From Acidobacteriota bacterium (GTDB lineage Bacteria > Acidobacteriota > Terriglobia > Bryobacterales > Bryobacteraceae), in contig VFZY01000036.1 in the NCBI GenBank assembly GCA_016870915.1, positions 1-39,620 of the forward strand: 39,620 bases of DNA. Reading direction: 5' to 3'. The position numbers and the translations under genes are program-made. Every line of letters starts with the position of its first letter. The first letter of the stretch is position 1. The notes beneath the pieces were generated by a model. The model was not told the DNA's origin, ran no database searches, and saw nothing but the letters and a program-made list of their open reading frames with translations. Below are positions 33,900 through 39,620 of the stretch, in pieces.

Positions 33900-34904
33900 T
33901 TAAACGCCCAGCCGCGCCTTCCAGGACTTGGCCGGCTTCAGCGACTCGTTCACTGCCGCGATGTTCTTCACGCCCTCGTCGGCCAGCCAGTCTTCCAGGG
34001 CTGCAATCCCCTTGGTGGCGTACACCGGAATGCCGTCCTTCCATGTGGCGCGTCCGCACAGCACGCCCGAAAAGCCCGTGTCGGCATCGGCGGCCATCCG
34101 CAGCGACTCATTGAACTGGGCGTTGCTCACACCCGCGCTCAGATAGATGAACGGCTTGGCGGCCGCCGCGGCTGCGCGGCGGAAATGGCCAATGGCCTCA
34201 TCCCACGAATACGCCTTCTCGCCCTTGTAGACCGAACTGCCTTCCACGTAGTCCGCGTTGATGGGAACTTCCACCTTCAGCACATCCACGCCGTACTGAG
34301 GCTTCGAAAACTCTTCCATGCTGCGGATGACGATCTCCGGCTTTTCCTTGGCAAACGCCACGGACTTCTCGTAGTTCTTGCGGCCCTGGGGGTCGTAACC
34401 AATGAACTCGAGAAAAAACGGGATCTCGTTCGCTTCGCACTCCGCGCCAATCCGTTCCACGAACGCGTGCTTGATGTCGTTCACGTTCGCATCGTCAAAC
34501 GGCGTGTAGTAGATCAGGATCTTCACGGCATCGCCGCCCCAATCCTTGATCCGCTTCACGGACACGTTCGGCAACAGGTCAGGCAGGCGGCCCGGCTGCG
34601 TGTTGTCGTAGCCGCTCTTCTCATAGGCCAGCAACAGCCCCGCGTTCGAAGCCCGCGCCTTGGCGGCCGGCAGGCCCCACTCCGGGTCCAACAGGATGGC
34701 CGAGGCGTGCGGAGTCAGAATCCGCGTCACCGCCACCTTGAACTCCACCATCATCTCGTCGGTGATGGCGCTTTCCTCAACGCCGCGAGCGGCGGCAATC
34801 GATTTGGCAAGGCTTCCACGCTGATCCATGGCGGCAGCCGCGATAATGCCGGCCGGCGTAGACAAATTGTTCAGGTGTTGGATTTTTCCAGGAGACAAAC
34901 TCAT
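33900..34904 (-). CDS. lacD: Tagatose-1,6-bisphosphate aldolase-like class I aldolase (LacD family)
   Basis: 334 residues, the family's length. The protein begins LSPGKIQHLNNLSTPAGIIAAAAMDQRGSL (abbreviated), typical of LacD, and has ILLDPEWGLPAA, GGDAVKILIYYTP, and DVLKVEVPINADYVEG, which contains the likely Schiff-base Lys. IYLSAGVSNAQF and GFSGVLCGRATWKDGIPVY complete the phosphate-binding end of the barrel. LacD cleaves tagatose 1,6-bisphosphate to dihydroxyacetone phosphate and glyceraldehyde 3-phosphate; relatives act on other ketose bisphosphates or sulfoquinovose-pathway analogues, and no lac or tagatose genes are nearby to settle this. It lies 27 bases downstream of the acyl-CoA ligase gene on the same strand. 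Confidence 0.88.
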   Translation of the reverse strand: MSLSPGKIQHLNNLSTPAGIIAAAAMDQRGSLAKSIAAARGVEESAITDEMMVEFKVAVTRILTPHASAILLDPEWGLPAAKARASNAGLLLAYEKSGYDNTQPGRLPDLLPNVSVKRIKDWGGDAVKILIYYTPFDDANVNDIKHAFVERIGAECEANEIPFFLEFIGYDPQGRKNYEKSVAFAKEKPEIVIRSMEEFSKPQYGVDVLKVEVPINADYVEGSSVYKGEKAYSWDEAIGHFRRAAAAAAKPFIYLSAGVSNAQFNESLRMAADADTGFSGVLCGRATWKDGIPVYATKGIAALEDWLADEGVKNIAAVNESLKPAKSWKARLGV

Positions 34905-34931
34905 CTTGAAGGGTGCTCTCAGTATATCAGG

Positions 34932-36554
34932 CTAGGCCGTTTCCATGCCTGCCGCCCGCTCCAGTCCCCGCGCCGCCACCTCGAACTCGCGCATTTTGAA
35001 CTTTTGCACCTTCCCCGTCACCGTCACCGGAAAACTCTCCACAATCCGCACATGCCGGGGCACCTTGAAGTGCGCGATCCGCTCCCGGCAGTACTCCCGA
35101 ATCGACTCCTCATCGGCCACCGCCCCCGGCTTCAGCCGCACCCACGCCACCACAATCTCGCCGTACCGCTCATCCGGCATGCCCACCACCTGCACATCGC
35201 TCACCGCCGGATGCGTGTAAAGAAACTCCTCGATCTCCCGCGGATAGATGTTCTCGCCGCCGCGTATGATCATGTCCTTCGCCCGTCCCGTGATCCGGAA
35301 GCAGCCATCGTCCCGCATCACCGCCAGGTCGCCCGTGTGCAGCCAGCCCTCGCCGTCAATCGCCTTCGCCGTGCTCGCAGGGTCCCCGTCATAGCCGCGC
35401 ATGATCAGATAGCCGCGCGCGCACAATTCGCCCTGCATTCCCGTCTCCACGGTTCCGCCATCCTCGCCCACGATCTTCACCTCCGTAGCAGGCATCGCCG
35501 CGCCCACGGTTGCCACCCGGATCTCCAACGGATCGTCGGCATTCGACATGGTGATCACCGGCGACGCCTCCGTCTGCCCGTAGCAGATGGTGATTTCGCG
35601 GCAGCCCATCACCTCAAGCACGCGCCGCATCACCTCCACCGGACACGGCGCGCCCGCCATGATGCCCGTCCGCAGGCTGCCCAGATCGAACTCCAAAAAC
35701 CGCGGATGGTCCAGTTGCGCGATGAACATCGTGGGCACGCCATACAGCGACGTCGCACGCTCCTCCGCCACTGCTTGCAGTGTGGCCAGCGCGTCGAACT
35801 GTTCGCCGGAAAGCAGCAGCGTGCTGCCGTGCACATAGCAGGCCACCGCCGCCATCACGCAGCCAAAGCAGTGATACAGAGGCACCGGGGCGCACACAAT
35901 GTCGCGTTCGGAATACCGCAGCCCGCGGCCCACCAGGTAGCCGTTGTTCACCAGGTTGCGGTGCGTCAGCAGGACCCCCTTCGGCGACCCCGTGGTCCCC
36001 GACGTGTACTGAATATTCACCACATCGCCCGGCGCCGGGAGCGGAACTTCGTCCACGCTGGTGCCCCGCGCGAGCATGGCGTCCCATGCCCCCGTGCCCA
36101 GAAACACGGTGTGCTCCAACGTAGCGCCGCCGCCGAGGGCATCGCGCAGAATGTCCGCGTAATTCGAGCGCGCGCCGCTCTCCGGCAGAAACAGCGCCCG
36201 CATGCCCGAACGCGAGATCACATAGCGCAACTCATGGGACCGGTACGCCGGATTCACGTTCACCAGAACAATGCCGGTCCGCGCGCTCGCCAGTTGAAGC
36301 AGAATCCACTCGGCGCGGTTCCCGGCCCAGATGCCGATGCGGTCTCCAGGTCTCAATCCCAGTCCCAACAGGCCGCCCGCCGTGGCCAGAGCCGCCTGCT
36401 TCAGTTCGCTCCAGGTGTACCGCAGCCCCTGGTGCCGCGCAATCAGAGCCGTCCCCGCCGGGTGGCGCAAGGCCGTGCGCTCGAACGCCTCCCAGAGGGA
36501 GGTTTCAATCAGTTCCACATCCGGCCCGCGTGTGTGGCTCAGCATATCCGGCAT
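34932..36554 (-). CDS. AMP-forming fatty acid/acyl-CoA ligase
   Basis: A 540-residue ANL-superfamily adenylating enzyme (acyl-acid + ATP + CoA to acyl-CoA). The P-loop motif A3 is YTSGTTGSPKGVLLTHRN. The A5 region is ICYGQTEASPVITM, A7/A8 is GWLHTGDLAVMRDDGCFRITGRAKDMIIRGGENIYP (shortened), and the catalytic C-terminal Lys is in TGKVQKFKMRE. The N-terminal ETSLWEAFERTALRHP suits medium- or long-chain FadD-like enzymes. The start at 36554 or Met4 (36545) cannot be separated. It diverges from the MaoC hydratase gene with only 14 bases between, consistent with a shared fatty-acid role. Confidence 0.93.
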   Translation of the reverse strand: MPDMLSHTRGPDVELIETSLWEAFERTALRHPAGTALIARHQGLRYTWSELKQAALATAGGLLGLGLRPGDRIGIWAGNRAEWILLQLASARTGIVLVNVNPAYRSHELRYVISRSGMRALFLPESGARSNYADILRDALGGGATLEHTVFLGTGAWDAMLARGTSVDEVPLPAPGDVVNIQYTSGTTGSPKGVLLTHRNLVNNGYLVGRGLRYSERDIVCAPVPLYHCFGCVMAAVACYVHGSTLLLSGEQFDALATLQAVAEERATSLYGVPTMFIAQLDHPRFLEFDLGSLRTGIMAGAPCPVEVMRRVLEVMGCREITICYGQTEASPVITMSNADDPLEIRVATVGAAMPATEVKIVGEDGGTVETGMQGELCARGYLIMRGYDGDPASTAKAIDGEGWLHTGDLAVMRDDGCFRITGRAKDMIIRGGENIYPREIEEFLYTHPAVSDVQVVGMPDERYGEIVVAWVRLKPGAVADEESIREYCRERIAHFKVPRHVRIVESFPVTVTGKVQKFKMREFEVAARGLERAAGMETA

Positions 36555-36568
36555 AATTGTAGCTCGCC

Positions 36569-37015
36569 ATGCCCAGGTACTTTGAGGACTTCACCGCGGG
36601 CTCCGTCGAGGAGTCCGGCGGCCGCACCATCACCGAAGCCGACATCGTCCACTTCGCCGGCCTCTCCGGCGATTTCGTGCCCCTGCACATGGACGAGGAG
36701 TATGCGCGCCAGAGCCCGTTCGGCCGCCGCATCGCCCACGGAGCCCTGATCTTCAGCATCTCAACCGGCCTCATGACCCAGAGTTCGGATATCCACCGCA
36801 CCGTGCTCGCCTTCTACGGCGTGAACCGCCTGCGGTTCCGCAAGCCCGTCTTCATCGGCGACACCATCCGAGTCCGCAAGACGGTGCTCGGGGTTGAACA
36901 GCGGCACCAGGATCGCGGTCTGGTGACCTTTGAAACGCAGGTCCTGAATCAGGCCGGGGAAGCCGTGCTGGTGTATGAAGACGTCCTGCTCATCCGCACG
37001 CGGCCGCCGGGTTAG
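36569..37015 (+). CDS. MaoC-family (R)-specific enoyl-CoA hydratase-like protein
   Basis: A 148-residue single hot-dog-fold hydratase. FEDFTAGSVEESGGRTITEADIVHFAGLSGDFVPLHMDEEYA (abbreviated) contains the MaoC catalytic Asp/His context (GDFVPLH), and FGRRIAHGALIFSISTGLM follows as in family members. MaoC proteins hydrate enoyl-CoA in beta-oxidation variants, PHA precursor supply or degradation of aromatics. Divergently transcribed from the acyl-CoA ligase; both starts lie within 15 bases of each other, so each promoter must overlap the other gene. No clear ribosome site precedes the ATG. Confidence 0.92.
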   Translation: MPRYFEDFTAGSVEESGGRTITEADIVHFAGLSGDFVPLHMDEEYARQSPFGRRIAHGALIFSISTGLMTQSSDIHRTVLAFYGVNRLRFRKPVFIGDTIRVRKTVLGVEQRHQDRGLVTFETQVLNQAGEAVLVYEDVLLIRTRPPG

Positions 37016-37053
37016 GGCTCAGCGGGAATGGCCGGGCCCCTTGACCCTGCACT

Positions 37054-37118
37054 ACATCGGCGCGCCGGATGTTCACGAAATAGGGGAACTTCATGGGACA
37101 ATGCATTGCAGTGCATTG
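37054..37118. promoter_or_regulatory. Two palindromes around the HTH-gene start, candidate autoregulatory operators
   Basis: An imperfect 19-base palindrome (37054-37072: ACATC-GGCGCGCC-GGATGT, one extra G) lies 20 bases before the ATG at 37093. A perfect 7-bp inverted repeat CAATGCA (37099-37105) / TGCATTG (37112-37118) with a 6-base spacer covers codons 3-9. Antitoxin-type HTH proteins usually bind palindromes at their own promoter, so either may be the operator. Confidence 0.4.
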
Positions 37119-37425
37119 TCGCGCCACAAGTGCTCTTGAGCAGGAACTCAGTTCGGGCAACGTCTTTGACGACCTCGGATTGTTCGATGCCGGCGAGCAT
37201 CTCATCAAGGCTGGCCTGGTGGTTAAGATCGGCCAGACCATCAGACGCCGGCGGCTCACGCAAGCGGCCGCGGCCGGACTGATGGGTATCGATCATCCCA
37301 AGGTGTCCGCCATGTTATCCGGGCGGTTTCGCGGCTACTCGGTGGAGCGCTTGATGCAATTCCTGGTGGCTCTGGGCCAGCAGGCTGAGATCGTCGTCAA
37401 AGCCGGGAAAGTGCGGTTCGGCTGA
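37093..37425 (+). CDS. XRE-family HTH protein, HigA-like antitoxin, apparently without a toxin partner
   Basis: 110 residues. From residue 21 it matches the common antitoxin group: SGNVFDDLGLFDAGEHLIKAGL, then an HTH (LTQAAAAGLMGIDHPKVSAM with the following SGRFRGYSVERLMQFL) and a final strand AEIVVKAG. The ATG at 37093 has AGGGGA seven bases upstream. The family usually follows a small HigB/Gp49-like toxin gene; here only 77 bases separate it from the MaoC stop, and downstream comes a non-coding gap, so no toxin gene fits. It may be an orphan antitoxin retained as a regulator or as protection against a related toxin. The first 18 residues precede the usual family start. Confidence 0.82.
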   Translation: MGQCIAVHCRATSALEQELSSGNVFDDLGLFDAGEHLIKAGLVVKIGQTIRRRRLTQAAAAGLMGIDHPKVSAMLSGRFRGYSVERLMQFLVALGQQAEIVVKAGKVRFG

Positions 37426-37530
37426 GCTGTGCTTCGCGTGAGCGCACATCAGCCTTACGCCCCGGCGCCTACCGGGCGTGCCAGACAAAGACCGGGGACT
37501 CGATTTCCATCCGGGCCACCATAGCCCCTC

Positions 37531-37564
37531 AAAAAAATTTTCCGCTTCGCGGCTTCGCCGCGAA
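37531..37564 (-). terminator. Intrinsic terminator for the SUMF1-domain gene
   Basis: TTCGCGGC (37546-37553) and GCCGCGAA (37557-37564) make a perfect 8-bp stem with a three-base loop. On the minus strand it is followed after GCGG by AAAATTTTTTT (37531-37541 region). The stem plus seven T's, 18 bases after the stop of the minus-strand gene, is a good match to a factor-independent terminator, although the T-run is offset by about eight bases. Confidence 0.65.
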
Positions 37565-37581
37565 GGTCAAGTGTTCAAGAC

Positions 37582-38481
37582 TCAAGCATCAAGGGTTTTC
37601 CCGTCCCAGGCCAAGCGGAAGCCGACGTTACCGCTGCGCTCCGCCGGCGCGTCCCTGTTACGGCAGGCGCCCCGCAGGCTCCTGGGATTGTTGTTCCAAG
37701 AGCCCCCGCGGAGGACCTTGCCCGAACCCATGGCCGCCCTCCGTGGATCTTCCTGGGCGCTACTGGGATAAGTTGAGTACCAGTCACTCACCCATTCCCA
37801 GACGTTCCCCGCCATGTCGAACAAACCCTCCGGAGTCTGCCCCTCGGGATACAATCCTACGGGAGTGGGGCGTCTTGGGCCGCCCGGGAAATTCGCCAGT
37901 TCGGGGCTCGGATCCTGGTTGCCCCAAGCGTACTTTCTCCCGCTCGCCCCCCGCGCCGCATACTCCCATTCGGCCTCGGTGAGCAGCCGTGCCCCGCGCC
38001 AGGCACTGAATGCCGCTGCCTCGAACCAACTCACGCGGGTCACTGGCCGGTTCGGGTGCTTCCGTTGCGTCATCCACTCGCGGGGTTCAGCAAATTCGCC
38101 GAAACCGCCGGCGGACCAAAGCTCCCGCCGGGAGTAACCGCGGTCGTCCACGAAACCCGTGTACTCGGCGACAGTGACCGGATACCGGGCGATCCAAAAT
38201 CCTTTCACCGTCACCCGATGCACAGGCTTTTCGTCATCATAGGCGTCCTTGTCATCCGACCCCATCAGGAACGAGCCGCCCGGCAGCCAGACCCGCCGCT
38301 CCTCCGTCAACCTCGGATCTCCGAAGCGCCCCAAGGTCTCGGCCGCATCCAACCGGTGGTTGAACGGAATTGCGCCGGCTCCACGCTCAAAGATTTCTTG
38401 AATCGACAACACCAGTTGCGCCCACCGCGGATCGGACACTCTGTATCCCTGCCCGGCCAAATCGCCTTCCTTCCACCACAC
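37582..38481 (-). CDS. SUMF1 / formylglycine-generating-enzyme-type domain, C-terminal half of a broken NACHT fusion
   Basis: The open frame encodes 299 residues from a GTG at 38481. Residues about 65-295 are a complete SUMF1/EgtB-like domain: LPGGSFLMGSDDKDAYDDEKPVHRVTVKGFWIARYPVT (shortened), RPVTRVSWFEAAAFSAWRGARLLTEAEWEYAARG (shortened), GLFDMAGNVWEWVSDWY, and the closing LRGGSWNNNPRSLRGACRNR. Family members oxidise Cys to formylglycine or build sulfoxide bonds; many domains of this type fused to NACHT or kinase modules are thought to be sensors. Its first 60 residues (GYRVSDPRWAQLVLSIQEIFERGAG) are helical linker that belongs to the upstream NACHT protein. The frame break lies at a duplicated AAGG (38465-38474), so an independent start is doubtful. 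Confidence 0.85.
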   Translation of the reverse strand: MWWKEGDLAGQGYRVSDPRWAQLVLSIQEIFERGAGAIPFNHRLDAAETLGRFGDPRLTEERRVWLPGGSFLMGSDDKDAYDDEKPVHRVTVKGFWIARYPVTVAEYTGFVDDRGYSRRELWSAGGFGEFAEPREWMTQRKHPNRPVTRVSWFEAAAFSAWRGARLLTEAEWEYAARGASGRKYAWGNQDPSPELANFPGGPRRPTPVGLYPEGQTPEGLFDMAGNVWEWVSDWYSTYPSSAQEDPRRAAMGSGKVLRGGSWNNNPRSLRGACRNRDAPAERSGNVGFRLAWDGKTLDA

Positions 38482-39223
38482 CAGCCAGAGCCACGGCCGC
38501 CACGCGTTCCGCCAGGGGGCTTGCCAGGAAATCCGTGCCCAGCCGATCGATCAACCGCCCAACCAGCCCATCCACATGATCCGGGCCGTTCCCGTGCAGG
38601 ATACCGGCCAGCAGCAGAACCGTCTCCCGCCATTCCGGCAGGTATGTCCGGTCCCCGGTAAGCAGAGCCTCATACCGTGAATTCTCCCGCATCCCGTTCA
38701 ACTGGCGCGCCGCCAGGAACTCAAGGAACGTCAGGTGCCAGAACCGTACGTTGACTCCATCGCCCACAATCATGCCGCTGCGCAACTCCTCGCGATCAAG
38801 AAAGCCGAGCACCGCGTTGCGGTCGCCGCCGAACTCAGGTTCCAGCAGGTCGGCCGCCTCATTTCGAGTGATCTCGCGGCGCCGGCCGCCGGCGGCGGCC
38901 AGCATGCCGAACGCCAGCTTGCCCAAAACGTCCAGCAGCTTCCGTTCGGGCAGGCGTTCGGGGTCGCTGCGCGCCGCTGCCAGCCACCGCAGGACGGACT
39001 GGTATAACTCCGCTCGCTGGTCCGGAATCCGGCGCTCGTTCCAGTGCACCACGGCCAGGGCTGTCAGCATCACGGGCGTGCGCGCCAGTTCCAGAATCTC
39101 AGGCTTGGCGTGGACGCACTGCAGCAGGTCCTCCGCGTGCGGACCGGCCTTGTGAGCGCTCTCCGCGTGAACGTGTTCGCTCCACTTCCGCAGGAACGAT
39201 GCGATCGCCTCATCATTCAGCCC
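38387..39223 (-). pseudogene. NACHT-family STAND NTPase fragment (3' part of the NTPase module), IS-truncated and frameshifted
   Basis: Minus-strand coding sequence without a credible start. From LNDEAIASFLRKWSEHV it follows the post-Walker part of NACHT NTPases: ILELARTPVMLTALAVVHWN, then RIPDQRAELYQSVLRWL, the winged-helix region, and VRFWHLTFLEFLAARQL. The helical segment LAERVAAVALAGVVEG leads toward the SUMF1 domain. The Walker A and B motifs are absent: similarity stops near 39221, where an IS1380-type element begins. At the other end the frame runs past the natural junction into nonsense and stops at 38387; removing one AAGG copy would continue it into the SUMF1 frame. The intact gene would be a NACHT-SUMF1 fusion, a type found among bacterial immune or signalling STAND proteins. 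Confidence 0.8.
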
Positions 39224-39284
39224 ACATTTCCGTTTTGAGCCGCGCGTGCGAATCTCCTGGATGCTCGTCCGCATCAATATCGAT

Positions 39285-39311
39285 AGGGGTTTGAAGGCAG
39301 CGAAGACCCCT
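39285..39311 (+). repeat. Hairpin in the IS1380 leader
   Basis: AGGGGT (39285-39290) and ACCCCT (39306-39311) form a 6-bp stem just upstream of the GGAGGA ribosome site (39314-39319). Insertion sequences often carry such stems to block translation from read-through transcripts. Confidence 0.4.
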
Positions 39312-39328
39312 GCGGAGGACAGCACCCA

Positions 39329-39620
39329 ATGGGTGACAAACAAAACCAGCCCTTTCAGCTCTCGTTCAACGGCCTTCTCAAGATCGACTTCCAGGGATCG
39401 CGCGTTACTTCCGATGGTGGTCTGATCCTGGTGCGTGAGTTGGATGAACGGCTGGGCTTCGGTGCTCTCATTGCCCAACACCTGACTGACTCACGGCGCG
39501 GCAAGAATACCCAGCTTCCGCTGGCGGACCTACTGCGCCAGTCCGTCTACAGCCGGATTGCCGGCTACGAGGATGTCAACGATGCCGAGCGGCTCTCGCA
39601 GGATCCAACCTTCCGGCTGA
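39329..39620 (+). CDS. IS1380-family transposase, N-terminal part (3' partial)
   Basis: The ATG at 39329 has GGAGGA nine bases upstream, and the frame is open to the window edge (97 codons). The sequence is typical of IS1380 transposases: FNGLLKIDFQGSRVTSDGG, LILVRELDERLGF, then LTDSRRGKNTQ and LADLLRQSVYSRIAGYEDVN, followed by DAERLSQDPTFRL. These are DDE transposases with the catalytic residues further on. The reading is clean with no stops, so this copy may be intact and the insertion recent. The antisense minus-strand open frame here (to 39481) is not coding. Confidence 0.93.
   Translation, partial: MGDKQNQPFQLSFNGLLKIDFQGSRVTSDGGLILVRELDERLGFGALIAQHLTDSRRGKNTQLPLADLLRQSVYSRIAGYEDVNDAERLSQDPTFRL

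Larger units (their letters stand above)
39221..39620 (+). mobile_element. IS1380-family insertion sequence, left part (runs off the window)
   Basis: The element is recognised from its transposase (start 39329). Its left end is placed near 39221 because NACHT similarity stops there. The terminal sequence would begin CCCACATTTCCG, but the inverted-repeat partner lies beyond the window, so this boundary is an estimate (plausible range 39221-39280). The leader contains a hairpin (39285-39311). Insertion orientation is opposite to the interrupted NACHT gene. Confidence 0.7.

Noticed and set aside
34185-36749. Very long plus-strand open frame (854 codons) antisense to the aldolase and acyl-CoA ligase
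   Set aside because: Its translation is His/Arg/Gln/Leu-rich with no domain, which is typical of the complement of a GC-rich gene; the minus-strand products have clear family motifs throughout.
38387-38481. Programmed -1 ribosomal frameshift joining NACHT to SUMF1
   Set aside because: No heptameric slippery sequence is present; a 4-base AAGG duplication explains the shift more simply, though it cannot be fully excluded.
39329-39481. Extension of the NACHT frame to an ATG at 39481
   Set aside because: This part is antisense to a clear IS1380 transposase and has no NACHT similarity.

Overview
The window is high-GC, densely packed bacterial chromosome. The gene families point to Acidobacteriota of the Solibacter/Bryobacter type: a planctomycete-type cytochrome-c/DUF1549/DUF1553 protein paired with a DUF1501 protein, a DUF5117-type zinc metalloprotease, a twin-arginine Gfo/Idh/MocA oxidoreductase, exported enolase-superfamily proteins and a DUF4038-type glycosidase-like protein. 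This lineage call is inferred from family content; no rRNA or tRNA gene was seen.

Layout. (1) 1-1841: a probable 3' end of a type II NADH dehydrogenase, a small membrane protein and a Tat-exported oxidoreductase. (2) 1899-8337: a minus-strand flagellar basal-body/export operon flgB-flgC-fliE-fliF-fliG-fliH-fliI. The FliF has an unusually long acidic cytoplasmic tail, and no fliJ follows fliI. (3) 8424-10443: an exported mandelate-racemase-like protein behind a good sigma-54 promoter match, then a 389-base regulatory interval with a strongly structured leader in front of an RRM RNA-binding protein. (4) 10457-16873: an OPT transporter facing a CocE-type hydrolase, then an overlapping MFS-queC-queE operon for 7-deazaguanine synthesis. 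(5) 16946-25874: an NADP-dependent reductase, an MFS plus enolase-superfamily operon for a sugar acid, and a PSD1 / DUF1501 / metallo-beta-lactamase-rhodanese plus-strand operon. (6) 25959-32242: a TTG-started hot-dog thioesterase, a LolA-like protein, tsaB, a DUF5060/DUF4038 protein and a large metzincin-like protease whose start codon shares a base with its divergent neighbour. (7) 32290-37425: a protein with PPVYRPQ-type repeats and a C-terminal classical C2H2 finger, a LacD-like aldolase, an acyl-CoA ligase, a MaoC hydratase and an orphan antitoxin-like HTH gene. (8) 37582-39620: a broken NACHT-SUMF1 gene interrupted by an IS1380-family element that runs off the right edge.

The two most interesting items are in the right third. 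The first is the 32290-33705 protein. It joins a repetitive Pro-Val-Tyr-Arg-Pro-Gln N-terminus, which I recall from secreted or contractile-injection-associated proteins, to an unrecognised domain with a conserved-looking Cys and His and then a eukaryote-style zinc finger. The second is the NACHT-SUMF1 locus. Its two halves lie in different frames exactly at a duplicated AAGG tetranucleotide, and removing one copy restores a continuous fusion. Its N-terminal half is cut off by the IS1380 element. This looks like a decayed or switchable STAND-type conflict gene.

Most operons show 4-base ATGA overlaps or very short gaps (fliI/fliH, flgC/flgB, queC/queE, MFS/enolase). Regulatory space is concentrated at 8338-8494, 9752-10140, 20367-20419, 33706-33899 and 37016-37118.
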